From Planctomycetota bacterium (GTDB lineage: Bacteria; Planctomycetota; UBA8742; UBA2392): a DNA stretch of 33,989 nt. A program made the position numbers and the translations under genes. Positions 1 to 7,714 of this stretch are shown piece after piece. Each line of letters begins with the position of its first letter. Positions within the stretch are counted from its first letter, which is position 1. The DNA is taken from the NCBI GenBank assembly GCA_020425695.1, contig JAGQRE010000007.1:25584-59572 (forward strand), in the 5' to 3' direction. The notes below the pieces were generated by a model. That model was not told where the DNA came from. It did no database searches and saw only the letters and a program-made list of their open reading frames with translations.

Positions 1-49
1 GCGCGAGCAGTGCAACGACCATCCAGAGGATGTTCAGACAACGTTTCAT
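1..49 (-). CDS. N-terminus of an exported protein, cut by the left window edge
   Basis: An ATG at 47-49 on the minus strand opens a frame that stays open to base 1 and gives MKRCLNILWMVVALLA. A positive start followed by a hydrophobic run is a typical signal peptide or membrane anchor; a Cys at position 4 is too early for a lipobox. The upstream gene ends at base 69, so the gap is 19 bp and includes an AGGG about 10 bases before the ATG. This looks like the next gene of the same minus-strand run. Only 16 codons are visible, so its function cannot be judged. Confidence 0.5.
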   Translation of the reverse strand, partial: MKRCLNILWMVVALLA

Positions 50-68
50 GAAGCAGAACCCTTGCTCG

Positions 69-614
69 TCAAACACCGGCGTAACACCACGCGCCGTCCA
101 ACCTGACCAGTTTCAGCCGCATTTCACCAAGCGCACCGCCCATGCGCAGTACCAACTCCGCCGTTTGGTCTTGCTCGGCAACTTCAAAATCGCCGCTTTC
201 CCAGGCATGACGAATGTTGTCCCACATCGGGGCGGCGCTGCGCCACAGGAACTGGCGGTATGCCGCATGCAAATCGTCTTCCGTAAGTTCGCGCCCGGAC
301 GTCGATTCCATTGTGCGCGCAAGCCATGCACGGTCGTCACGCTCAATGGCGTCAAGCGTACCCTGGATCAATTCTTCGACGCTTGAACTGGCTACCGGTA
401 GTTCAGGCTCCGGCGCGGGTGGCGAAGTATTCGGCGCCGGTGACGGTGCTGCCTGCGCAAACCGAACCTCAACTGCCGGTTCTACATCGTTTAGCTGTGG
501 GGAATCGGCGGTCTTATCGGTATGGCCGCCCGGCCCTAGCACAATCACCCCGGTTATCGCCAACACCGCGGCCAATAGACCGACGGCAAGCGCGGGTTGG
601 GGGGCAAAGCGCAT
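69..614 (-). CDS. Hypothetical single-pass membrane-anchored protein (181 aa)
   Basis: No family is recognised with certainty. The protein starts with one hydrophobic segment (about residues 8-28), followed by a Pro/Ala/Glu-rich linker (about 45-75) and a C-terminal domain of about 100 residues rich in acidic residues and Trp. The end (LRMGGALGEMRLKLVRLDGAWC) resembles the last two strands of NTF2-like or SnoaL-like domains; this is only an impression. The start at 614 is chosen because GGAGGT lies 5 bases upstream. A longer frame from 686 lacks such a site and would put 24 odd residues before the membrane segment. It lies 72 bp after the acetyltransferase gene and 19 bp before the edge gene, so it is likely co-transcribed with them. 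The domain after the anchor should be extracytoplasmic if the anchor is N-in. Confidence 0.65.
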   Translation of the reverse strand: MRFAPQPALAVGLLAAVLAITGVIVLGPGGHTDKTADSPQLNDVEPAVEVRFAQAAPSPAPNTSPPAPEPELPVASSSVEELIQGTLDAIERDDRAWLARTMESTSGRELTEDDLHAAYRQFLWRSAAPMWDNIRHAWESGDFEVAEQDQTAELVLRMGGALGEMRLKLVRLDGAWCYAGV

Positions 615-686
615 GGGGTACCTCCAAGGTGTGCAGGAAGGCCATTCTACGACTCGACGTAGTATTTTCGCTTCCTTTTTATTCAT

Positions 687-1118
687 TCATTCAAGTTGCA
701 TGAGATAGTACTCACCATCGTCGTCACGCCCTGTTTCCAGGCGTTGCCAACCGTGCGCCTGATAGAAACTCAAAGCCTTTACGTTCCTCACGAGGCACTT
801 GAGCCTGACTGGGAGGGTCAACTTGTCTATCGCGGAACCCAGCAAGGCGTGGCCGACGCCTTGCCCATGGAACTCTGACGCGACGTACAAATGGTGAAGG
901 AAACTCTGTGGCGTCCACACCGCGGCAAACCCGGCGATTTCGCCGTCGACTGCGGCGACCAGAATCTCCTCGCCGTCTGTCTGTTCATCAAAGTCGGATG
1001 GCTGGTATCGGTCGGGGTTGTTCCAGTGAAACGTCTCGCGCCTCGATTTCGTGAACAGCGTCCGCAGGCGTGGAAGATCCGACGCCTCTGCTTCGCGAAT
1101 AACGATGCGATCAGCCAC
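687..1118 (-). CDS. GNAT-family N-acetyltransferase (143 aa)
   Basis: Predicted acetyl-CoA-dependent N-acetyltransferase with unknown substrate. The protein begins with the usual GNAT strand (RIVIREAEASDLPRL) and carries motif A as LYVASEFHGQGVGHALL, in which QGVGHA matches the acetyl-CoA pyrophosphate loop (Q/R-x-x-G-x-G/A). The late motif ALSFYQAHGW is the usual end of the fold. The GTG start at 1116-1118 is preferred: GGAAG sits 7 bases upstream, and it overlaps the end of recQ by 8 bases, which suggests translational coupling. An upstream start at 1154 would lie deep inside recQ. The length is normal for a single GNAT domain. Confidence 0.85.
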   Translation of the reverse strand: MADRIVIREAEASDLPRLRTLFTKSRRETFHWNNPDRYQPSDFDEQTDGEEILVAAVDGEIAGFAAVWTPQSFLHHLYVASEFHGQGVGHALLGSAIDKLTLPVRLKCLVRNVKALSFYQAHGWQRLETGRDDDGEYYLMQLE

Positions 1119-3108
1119 GCAAAGCTTCCAGAATGCCGTCGCCGTAGGCCTCAAGCTTCGCCGGCCCGATGCCAGGCACGTTCAAGAGTTCGTCCTTTGT
1201 TGCAGGCTTGGTCGCGGCAATGGCCTCGAGTGTCTTGTTCCCGAAGACCCGAAAGGCCTTCACACCCTCGGATTTCGCCTGTTGCAGACGCCACGCTTTC
1301 AGCGTTTCTACGGCTTCCGGGTCTGCTGGTGAAGTGGTCGCGCTGGGCTTCTTCGCTTTGCCGCTTCTCTTGGTCGACTTATTGGCTGACTTCGCGCCGA
1401 CGACATCCGGCAGCATGACTGCGCCGTCAAGTTCCAGCCCGGTCTCGCGCCCTGCATCGGTGAGGCAAGCACGCTTGAACTGGATCGTGCGCCCGTCTTT
1501 CTCGAACTCGTCCTGCATGGTGAAGACCAGCCCGTTCTTCTCCAGGGCACCGATCAGTTCTTCGAAGTCACGCCGGCTGAGCTGCTTCTCGTTGAAATTG
1601 TCGCGGTGCAGTTTGCCTGTGGACAGCTCGTCGCGCTCAAGCAGCGCACCCATGATCAGCCGCAAGGCCGACATCTCAGCCTCGTTGGGCTCACGGAAGC
1701 TTTTCAGCACGCACTGCTGCGGGGCGCAGACATCGCATTTGCCACAGGCGCGCCCGTCGTCGCGATCACCAAAGTGGTTCAGCAACGCGAGCATGCGGCA
1801 GCCGTTGCCTTGGGCGAAGTTCAGGATGCGATCGATCTGGTCGTGTTTGTGAGCAAGCTGACGTTCGTACGGCTCAATCCAGTCGTTGCCGCCCTGGCTG
1901 ATGAAACCGTCGGCGTCGATAATCGCGCCGCCCTGCGCGGCCAGTTTGTCCAGACGCCCGCCAAGGACGTTGGGCTTGAGCTCAAGTTCTGCGCACAGAG
2001 AGTCAAAGTCAGCACCCCCGTGCCCCAGCGAGTTCCAAAGCGAGCGCATCTCGTTCACCGGCGGATAGTCGCGCTCAAGGAACCACTCATGCAGGCGACG
2101 GTCGGCCCATGACCACATCAGAATCGCGCGCGAAGGCAGCCCATCACGCCCGGCACGCCCGATCTCCTGATAGTACCCCTCAACGCTGGACGGCAGCGCG
2201 GTGTGTATCACCGTTCGCACGTTGTGCTTATCGATGCCCATACCGAAGGCCGTGGTTGCGACGATCACGCTGATGTCGCCTGCAATGAACGCGGCTTGCG
2301 CGCTGTCGCGCTCGTCGGCGCCGAGCCCGGCGTGGTAGGGCATGCAGGGCGTGAACTCGGCGATCTGCTGCGCCAGGGCCTCGCACTCTTTACGGCTCGG
2401 CACATAGACGATGGCCGGCAGGTTCTCGCCCTTGGCCAGCAGCTTGCACGCTCCGTCCGCCCGTTGGGACGGTTTCAGCTCAGCCAGTTCAATCGCCAGG
2501 TTGGTGCGCCGGAAGCCGTGAATCAGCTTGCGGCAGTTTTGCAGGTCGAGTTGATTGACAATGTCCTGCTGTACCATTGGCGTGGCGGTAGCGGTCAACG
2601 CAACAACCGGCGCGGGGCGAAGGGCAGGCAGACGCTGCCCAAGCAGACGGTAGTCCGGGCGGAAGTCGTGCCCCCACGCGCTGATGCAGTGCGCTTCATC
2701 GACGGCGATCAGCGACGGCTTACGCTGGGCCAGCCATTCGACGAAGCCTGGCACTTTCAGGCGCTCCGGCGCGATGAACAGGAAATCGAGCTTGTCCTCG
2801 CGCCAGTCAAAGCAGGCCTGACGGGATTCTTCGCGCGGACGCCCAGAGTGGATACGAGCGGCCCGAAAGCCCTGAGCCTGAAGCTTCGCGACCTGGTCTT
2901 CCATCAACGAGATCAGCGGCGAAATCACCAGCGCACTGCCACCGCGGGCGATGCCCGGAAGCTGATAGCAAAGCGACTTGCCCGCCCCCGTAGGCATGAC
3001 AAGCAGACAATCCTGCCCGCCACCAATGACAGCGCAGGCCTCAGCCTGATGCGGGCGAAACGAATCAAAGCCAAAACGCTCACGAAGGATGGTTTCAAGT
3101 TCGGACAT
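1111..3108 (-). CDS. recQ: ATP-dependent DNA helicase RecQ
   Basis: 3'-5' superfamily 2 helicase (665 aa) acting in recombination and replication-fork repair. Domains in order: helicase core with Walker A PTGAGKS (39-45), DEAH box (about 136-139) and motif VI IGRAGRDG; a RecQ zinc-binding region with four cysteines at about 436, 453, 456 and 459 (pattern C-x16-C-x2-C-x2-C); a winged-helix region; and a C-terminal HRDC domain (about 590-665) containing LLNVPGIGPAKLEAYG. A Lys/Ser/Pro-rich linker of about 40 residues precedes the HRDC domain. The length is slightly above that of the E. coli protein (about 610). The ATG at 3108 gives the conserved N-terminus (LRERFGFDSFRPHQ), although no Shine-Dalgarno site is obvious. 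The gene leads the minus-strand run with the acetyltransferase. Confidence 0.96.
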   Translation of the reverse strand: MSELETILRERFGFDSFRPHQAEACAVIGGGQDCLLVMPTGAGKSLCYQLPGIARGGSALVISPLISLMEDQVAKLQAQGFRAARIHSGRPREESRQACFDWREDKLDFLFIAPERLKVPGFVEWLAQRKPSLIAVDEAHCISAWGHDFRPDYRLLGQRLPALRPAPVVALTATATPMVQQDIVNQLDLQNCRKLIHGFRRTNLAIELAELKPSQRADGACKLLAKGENLPAIVYVPSRKECEALAQQIAEFTPCMPYHAGLGADERDSAQAAFIAGDISVIVATTAFGMGIDKHNVRTVIHTALPSSVEGYYQEIGRAGRDGLPSRAILMWSWADRRLHEWFLERDYPPVNEMRSLWNSLGHGGADFDSLCAELELKPNVLGGRLDKLAAQGGAIIDADGFISQGGNDWIEPYERQLAHKHDQIDRILNFAQGNGCRMLALLNHFGDRDDGRACGKCDVCAPQQCVLKSFREPNEAEMSALRLIMGALLERDELSTGKLHRDNFNEKQLSRRDFEELIGALEKNGLVFTMQDEFEKDGRTIQFKRACLTDAGRETGLELDGAVMLPDVVGAKSANKSTKRSGKAKKPSATTSPADPEAVETLKAWRLQQAKSEGVKAFRVFGNKTLEAIAATKPATKDELLNVPGIGPAKLEAYGDGILEALRG

Positions 3109-3138
3109 GCCAGGAGTATAGCGCGGCTCTCACACACT

Positions 3139-4101
3139 TCACTTCCACTGGAAGTTATCTAGCAACAGATCTCGTGCCGCCCTTCCTTCTCCAGTCCTGT
3201 AGTGAAACACTATAATGACGGTCACGCCGTTCACGTACGCGCAAACCCCTTCGGTAGTGTCATAGTTCTCAGCTATGCTAATGACGGCGTATGTTGCCGC
3301 TCTGCCACCAAGTTCAAAGGCTGTAACACCAGCTAGGTCGCCGTCGAATTCCTGGGCTGCGAACGTGAGTCCCGCTGTTCGGGCGTGTTCGGCATCCTCC
3401 TCCGGACCTGCTCTGAAGCGTCCTGCGATTATCGTAAACTGCAACGTTGCCTCAGTCCCGGTCCATTGGGACCGGGAGAAGTTTGAAGTAGAGCTAATCT
3501 TCCCCGGCAGAATCGACGTGAACCGCAAACCACCACCTCCAACCCGTGTCCATAGGCGGTTGTCTTCGGCAGTCGGGATCTGACCCCAAGCCAACACGGC
3601 TGTCGCTATCAGCGCTGCGCCCAACAGGCAGCGCCATGCCGCTGCTTCCTGGCTGCGTGAACCACCAGCGGGACCGCGAGCGAACAACGCCCTGACTGCG
3701 ATAATGATCAACACGAAACTGAGTCCCGCGACCATAAACGAAACGCCCGCATTCGCGACGCTCCTCGCCAAGTCTTCAGGAGGACGCAGGATTAGTTGCA
3801 GGTACGTCACGCTGATGGCGAATGCTGCCACTAGGATGGAAAGAATTGCAGCCCAGCTCGAATGGCGAACAATTCCCGCGGACAGCATTGAGAACACACC
3901 AATGTACGCCACCGCGAACACCAGTGCTTCCCAACCCATCCGAATCAGGATGGGGTCCTGTGTGTGGACGAGTCGATACGAAGAGTACAGGAACAGGGCG
4001 ACGATAAAGAAGTGGCCGACAAAGTAAGCTTTTCGCAGCTCGCGGAAACGTTTCTCTCTGAGCTGTTCAGGCTGTTCCTGCGTCAACTGTTCGTCAGACA
4101 T
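3139..4101 (-). CDS. Hypothetical multi-pass membrane protein (320 aa)
   Basis: No family is recognised. After a charged, Gln/Glu-rich N-terminus (residues 1-24) come about four hydrophobic segments (roughly 26-45, 57-75, 82-105 and 116-138), a Gly/Ser/Arg linker, one more segment (about 152-170), and a soluble C-terminal region of about 145 residues. The C-terminal region ends in alternating hydrophobic strands (AYVNGVTVIIVFHYRTGEG), so it probably forms a beta-rich extracytoplasmic domain. The ATG at 4101 (MSDEQLTQEQ) is preferred over a TTG at 4149; neither has a good ribosome site. It ends 30 bp before recQ on the same strand. Its base composition by eye is less GC-rich at third positions than that of its neighbours. 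Confidence 0.7.
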   Translation of the reverse strand: MSDEQLTQEQPEQLREKRFRELRKAYFVGHFFIVALFLYSSYRLVHTQDPILIRMGWEALVFAVAYIGVFSMLSAGIVRHSSWAAILSILVAAFAISVTYLQLILRPPEDLARSVANAGVSFMVAGLSFVLIIIAVRALFARGPAGGSRSQEAAAWRCLLGAALIATAVLAWGQIPTAEDNRLWTRVGGGGLRFTSILPGKISSTSNFSRSQWTGTEATLQFTIIAGRFRAGPEEDAEHARTAGLTFAAQEFDGDLAGVTAFELGGRAATYAVISIAENYDTTEGVCAYVNGVTVIIVFHYRTGEGRAARDLLLDNFQWK

Positions 4102-4173
4102 ACGAGTGCCGGCGGGGCCATGTAAAGTCACGATCGTTCGGTCATGCAAGAGACAATACAGCGGTGGTACAAG

Positions 4174-4326
4174 CTAGCGAACAAGCGATTTCCAGCTGTC
4201 AGCGTAGTTCTGGGCGACGATCTCGACTTCCGGTTCTTCCCGGATCAGCCCTGTGGCCAGACCCAGCAGGACGCCGCCGACTGCGGCAAACGGTAGTGCT
4301 ATCAATGTGATGATGACGTAGGACAT
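4174..4326 (-). CDS. Small membrane protein (50 aa), unknown function
   Basis: A short frame starting MSYVIITLIALPFAAVGGVL with GGAG placed 6 bases before the ATG. One hydrophobic, Gly-rich segment (about residues 3-27) is followed by an acidic stretch (REEPEVEIVAQNY) and a short basic tail. The in-frame extension upstream to 4542 runs into the divergent sigma factor gene and has no membrane-protein character, so the 50-residue form is chosen. It is the first gene to the left of the sigma factor and is transcribed away from it, so the two may share the promoter region at 4327-4474. Function unknown. Confidence 0.6.
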   Translation of the reverse strand: MSYVIITLIALPFAAVGGVLLGLATGLIREEPEVEIVAQNYADSWKSLVR

Positions 4327-4474
4327 GTTGAGCTCCGGGCTGCCCCTTGATGCAGGCCATTGTAGCGGGCAGCGCGTTGGTCGCACATACAGTGCAGATG
4401 GTGCGAACTTTCGCATGTGCCCATTCGTTCGTATCCTAACCCTTTCCCCGTTTTTCCTGTCAGGATTCGCTTCG
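4327..4474. promoter_or_regulatory. Divergent promoter region between small membrane protein and sigma factor
   Basis: These 148 bases separate two divergently transcribed starts (4326 minus, 4475 plus) and must hold promoters for both. The stretch just before the sigma gene is A/T- and pyrimidine-rich. I cannot assign -35/-10 elements with confidence, and self-regulation by the sigma factor is only an inference from the usual behaviour of ECF sigma genes. Confidence 0.4.
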
Positions 4475-5077
4475 ATGGCGGACGCCCAACGCGATCTAGA
4501 GCTCATGCGCCGCTTCCAGAGTGGCGACGTAGACGCGTTCACGGAGCTTTACGAAGCCCATCTGCGGGGTTTGCTCAACTTCTTTTTCCGCCTTTGCTGG
4601 GACCGCTCACTGGCCGAAGACTTCGCGCAGGAGACTCTGCTGCGTATCTACAAGTCTGCCCACCGCTGGGAACCGAACGCGAAGTTCACGACGTATCTGT
4701 ACCGCATTGCGCGAAATTACTGGATTGACCACTGCCGCCTGCTGAGCACACAGAAAGAAAACGTCAGCCTGAATGCCAAGTTCGGCGGCAATGAAGACGC
4801 GGCCTCGCTGATGGACCGCCTGCCGGACGACATCCGCCCGCCGGAGCACGATCTCGATCGCCAGGAGCTTTACGCTGCCATCATGAAGGCACTTGAGCAG
4901 CTACCGGAAGAACAGCGCATGGTGTTCGTGCTGAGCGAAATCGAAGAGCTGAAGTACCAGGAGATTTCCGAGATCATGGAAGTCCCCCTCGGCACGGTGA
5001 AATCGCGAATGCACACAGCCGTCGGCAAACTGCAGGAGATCCTCGGCGACTACAAGCCGATGACCGCCGAAGCGTAG
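4475..5077 (+). CDS. RNA polymerase ECF sigma factor (200 aa)
   Basis: Sigma-70 family, extracytoplasmic-function type, directing RNA polymerase to a specific promoter set. Region 2 covers about residues 17-85: the DAFTELYEAHLRGLL helix, AEDFAQETLLRIYKSAHRW (region 2.2-2.3) and FTTYLYRIARNYWIDHCR (region 2.4). Region 4 covers about 140-190, with LPEEQRMVFVLSEIEELKYQ and the helix-turn-helix EISEIMEVPLGTVKSRMH. The linker is acidic. The ATG at 4475 has AGGA 9 bases upstream and gives a normal length; a longer frame from 4325 would read through the promoter region. The next gene downstream encodes a membrane protein with an N-terminal region in the position expected of a sigma-binding domain, which fits an ECF sigma/membrane-partner pair. 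Confidence 0.95.
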   Translation: MADAQRDLELMRRFQSGDVDAFTELYEAHLRGLLNFFFRLCWDRSLAEDFAQETLLRIYKSAHRWEPNAKFTTYLYRIARNYWIDHCRLLSTQKENVSLNAKFGGNEDAASLMDRLPDDIRPPEHDLDRQELYAAIMKALEQLPEEQRMVFVLSEIEELKYQEISEIMEVPLGTVKSRMHTAVGKLQEILGDYKPMTAEA

Positions 5078-5182
5078 GCAACCCATCCGTAAATGCCCTG
5101 TCTGCAACCACTTACGCCCGTCACGACGCTCCTCCGAAAAATTGTCTTCGTCTTGTTACGAATTCGTCCCAATTGCTGAACC

Positions 5183-5230
5183 AAATGGCATTCATGCCGT
5201 TTAGATAGCAGTCCCGGAAGGTTTTCCGGA
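5183..5230 (+). other. Two hairpins in the leader between sigma factor and toroid protein
   Basis: The 255-bp gap between the two genes contains two adjacent inverted repeats. The first is AAATGGCA/TGCCGTTT (5183-5190 with 5195-5202, loop TTCA, one G-T pair). The second is CCGGAA/TTCCGG (5214-5219 with 5224-5229, 4-base loop), followed by AACGGTG. Neither is followed by a run of T, so they are not classical terminators. A 10-base palindrome ACGAATTCGT lies further upstream (5158-5167). Possible roles are attenuation, mRNA processing between the two genes, or a regulator site; all are inference. Confidence 0.35.
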
Positions 5231-5332
5231 ACGGTGATTTGGTGTTGAAAGCTGAAGACGGTCAGAAGGTCTGGCCGATGGGTACTGAAACACAGAGCGA
5301 AAACACTGCAGCAACAGATTGACCCCTTGATC

Positions 5333-7642
5333 ATGAACACAGACTTCGGACTACTGGTTGATTTCCTGCGAGGCGAGCTCACTGAGCCCGCCGCGGCGGA
5401 AGTCCGCACGCGCCTTGAGCACGAGGACGCGCTGTTCCAGCAGTTTGAACGTTTGCGCCGCACCTACGCCGTACTGCGAAGCCTGCCTGCGCTGAAGCCG
5501 GCCGATGGCAGCGTCAGCGCCCAGGACACACCGGTCGCCGAAATTCCGCTGACAGAACCCCGCGCTGAATTCGCGCGCGACGTACGCCGTGAGTTCACAA
5601 CGCGCGGCTGGGCCGGGTTGATACCGCAGCTTTCGGCCCGCCCTGAGTATCTTGACGCCCTGCGCGTTGAGTTTTCGGTACGGGCCATTATCAGCAGTCT
5701 GCCGCTTCTGGCAGCCCGCGACAGCTTTCTTGAAGCCCTGCACGCCGAATTCGGTGCGCGGGCCAAAGTCGATTCACTGCCGTTCATCAAGGCACGCCCT
5801 GACTGGATTCGTGCCCTGCGTGAAGAATTCGCTGTGCGCGCCGTGGTTTCGTCGATTCCACAGATTGGCGTACGCCCGGAATTTGCGGCCAGTCTGCGCG
5901 AAGAATTCACGCAACGCGCACTGGTCAGCAGCCTGCCCCAGTTTGATGTTCGGGAAGGCTTTGAGCGCCGCCTGAAGGTCGCCCTTGTAGAGGCGCAGCG
6001 CGAGAGTGCACCCGCGACTGTTGAAGCCGCTTCGCCCGTCTTGGCTGCATCAATGCCGGGGGTGGACGCTTCGGATTCGTTCCGTCGCCGCCTGTTCAAG
6101 AAGATCCTGCTCAACAGCCGCCGCTCGCTGCGTGAAACGCCGAAGCGTGTTGATGTTTCCGAGTATCAGTTCGGGCGTGAGATCAGCCGTGGCTGGAAAC
6201 GCGGTCGACGTTCGGTTGCGGTCACGATGTCGCTGCACGTGGTGGCCATCGTGATCATGTTGTTCATCTTCGTGAACCCGAACGAGAATGTCGCCGTGCC
6301 GTTCATGGCAAAGGGCGAAGCCTCAACCTACGTCGCACCTGCGTTGCCTGAACTTAACGGCACCGAAATTGAGGTTGGCGGTGACTACCGAACCGAACTG
6401 CCTTACACGAACGAAGGTGACTGGTCGCCAGTGAATTCAGAGCCGCCGGTGGGGATTGACGGAACCCGCACCCCCGACCGCGAGATCGGCAATCGCAACG
6501 AGACCGAACCACCACCGCCACAGCGCGAGCCCGGGCTTGATGAGCAAGTCATGGGTGAGCAGATTCGTGACAACGTATCCAGCTACTTCCGCCTGCGCGG
6601 GCTGCCACGTGAGCAAAAAGTCGCCTACCTTGGCAGTGAAGACCTGTACGAGGCGTTGGGAGAATCACTGGCGTGGCTACAAAGCCAGCAACTTGAAAAC
6701 GGCAGTTGGGGCTATGTTGAAGCCGGCATCACCCCCGCTGACGCTGAGTTGCGCGAAGTGCAGCAACTTGAACTGACCTGCGCGGCCGTGCTGGCCTTCC
6801 TCGGTGACGGGCACAGCAGTGTTTCGTCGCCGCTCGGTTACGATTACACCGTGCGCCGCGCCATCGACTGGATCGTCAGCAAACAACGCCCGGGCGGGCA
6901 GATCGGCCCGGCAGCAAAAGGCAACGTGCTTGTACACGCCATGGCGACGCTGGCGCTTTCGGAAGACTTCGGGCTGACACGCTCGAACCGTCTGCGTGAG
7001 CCGCTGCGTGAAACCTGCCGCTGGCTGTGCAACGTCAAAGCCAACGATGCCGACGGCTTCCCGTTCCTGATTGGGCAGCAGGCCAGCCTGACCACCAGCG
7101 TCTGGGCCTACATGGCACTGGCGACGGCGCGCAACGTGCAAGTGCCACCGATCGATCTGCCACAGCAGCGTATTGACGCGTTCCTGCGCTGGTTTGAAAA
7201 AACCACGCGTAGCTCCACCCCGTTGTCTGACAGCGGCCAGGTACTGGCGAAAACTGAGTTGCTGCCGACGGCGGCTGCCAGCGCGCTAAGCTTGTTCGCA
7301 GTCGAGGCCGGTTATCAGGAACGTTGCGCTGCACTGGTGGCGAAGATCAGCCGCGAAGAACCTGACTTCCGTTCGCCGGGCAACGAAGCGACCGACAACG
7401 GCGACGCACGCTTCCTGTTCTTTGGCAGTCTTTCGCAGGCCTTGAACCTGCAGCGCAACGGCAAGAAGTCGAACGAGTGGTACAACAGCTTCACGGAAAC
7501 TCTGCTTGATAACCAACTGGAAGACGGCAGCTACGGGCCGACCAGCCAGTACAGCCAGCTTTACGGCAAGATCTATAACGCGGCGTTCGCCAGCCTTAGC
7601 ATCGAGAACGCCTACCGCGTGAGCATCCTTAACCAGAAGTAG
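5333..7642 (+). CDS. Membrane protein with 26-residue tandem repeats and an alpha/alpha-toroid (terpene-cyclase-like) domain; putative sigma partner
   Basis: A 769-residue protein. Layout: an N-terminal acidic/Arg segment (about 1-55, starting MNTDFGLLVDFLRGEL) resembling the first helices of anti-sigma proteins but without a zinc HxxxCxxC motif; five consecutive 26-residue repeats (about 77-206, bases 5561-5950) with core R-P-x-F-x3-L-R-x-E-F-x2-R-A-x2-S-S-L-P; a basic stretch; one membrane helix (about 293-316); a Pro/Glu/Asn-rich stalk; then from about 440 to the end a domain with LAWLQSQQLENGSWGY and NQLEDGSYG, the QxxxGSW-type motif of prenyltransferase/squalene-cyclase-like toroids. The catalytic DxDD of hopene cyclases is not seen, so a binding or sensing role is more likely. 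The ATG at 5333 is used; a TTG 6 bases upstream is possible, and no clear ribosome site is seen. The position downstream of the sigma gene suggests an envelope sensor that controls it (inference). Confidence 0.85.
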   Translation: MNTDFGLLVDFLRGELTEPAAAEVRTRLEHEDALFQQFERLRRTYAVLRSLPALKPADGSVSAQDTPVAEIPLTEPRAEFARDVRREFTTRGWAGLIPQLSARPEYLDALRVEFSVRAIISSLPLLAARDSFLEALHAEFGARAKVDSLPFIKARPDWIRALREEFAVRAVVSSIPQIGVRPEFAASLREEFTQRALVSSLPQFDVREGFERRLKVALVEAQRESAPATVEAASPVLAASMPGVDASDSFRRRLFKKILLNSRRSLRETPKRVDVSEYQFGREISRGWKRGRRSVAVTMSLHVVAIVIMLFIFVNPNENVAVPFMAKGEASTYVAPALPELNGTEIEVGGDYRTELPYTNEGDWSPVNSEPPVGIDGTRTPDREIGNRNETEPPPPQREPGLDEQVMGEQIRDNVSSYFRLRGLPREQKVAYLGSEDLYEALGESLAWLQSQQLENGSWGYVEAGITPADAELREVQQLELTCAAVLAFLGDGHSSVSSPLGYDYTVRRAIDWIVSKQRPGGQIGPAAKGNVLVHAMATLALSEDFGLTRSNRLREPLRETCRWLCNVKANDADGFPFLIGQQASLTTSVWAYMALATARNVQVPPIDLPQQRIDAFLRWFEKTTRSSTPLSDSGQVLAKTELLPTAAASALSLFAVEAGYQERCAALVAKISREEPDFRSPGNEATDNGDARFLFFGSLSQALNLQRNGKKSNEWYNSFTETLLDNQLEDGSYGPTSQYSQLYGKIYNAAFASLSIENAYRVSILNQK
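5561..5950 (+). repeat. Five in-frame 78-bp tandem repeats inside the sigma-linked membrane protein
   Basis: Units begin at 5561, 5639, 5717, 5795 and 5873, each exactly 26 codons with no gaps. Conserved positions are an initial Arg, an aromatic residue at 4, Leu/Val at 8, the EF pair at 11-12, Arg at 15 and a LP or IP dipeptide at 21-22. A weaker sixth copy begins at 5951 (REGFERRL), and a vestigial half-unit (FERLRRTYAVLRSLP) lies nearer the N-terminus. The DNA has diverged more than the protein, so the array is old and kept by selection rather than a recent slippage product. Confidence 0.85.
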
Positions 7643-7660
7643 CCTCCCCACTAGCACAAG

Positions 7661-7693
7661 AAACCGGCGTCCCATGGGCGCCGGTTTCGTTTT
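7661..7693 (+). terminator. Rho-independent terminator after the toroid protein gene
   Basis: A 9-bp perfect stem AAACCGGCG (7661-7669) with CGCCGGTTT (7679-7687), a 9-base loop, then CGTTTTG. It lies 18 bp after the stop codon. The T-run is on the plus-strand side, so it mainly serves the 5333-7642 gene, but the hairpin lies between convergent genes and may also act on the opposite strand. Confidence 0.75.
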
Positions 7694-7714
7694 GTATCTG
7701 AGAGTCGCGCGTGC

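Noticed and set aside
640..664. Terminator between the acetyltransferase and the anchored protein gene
   Set aside because: The CTACG/CGTAG stem is only 5 bp and has no T-run in the minus-strand direction.
5333..5500. Classical zinc-binding anti-sigma domain
   Set aside because: The HxxxCxxC signature is absent from the N-terminus; only a general resemblance in position and helix character remains.
5561..5950. CRISPR-like or minisatellite array
   Set aside because: The 78-bp periodicity is in frame, the DNA copies are diverged and there are no spacers; it is a protein repeat.
5333..7642. Active squalene-hopene cyclase
   Set aside because: The acid catalytic DxDD motif is not seen and the protein has a cytoplasmic repeat region and a membrane anchor unlike the enzymes.
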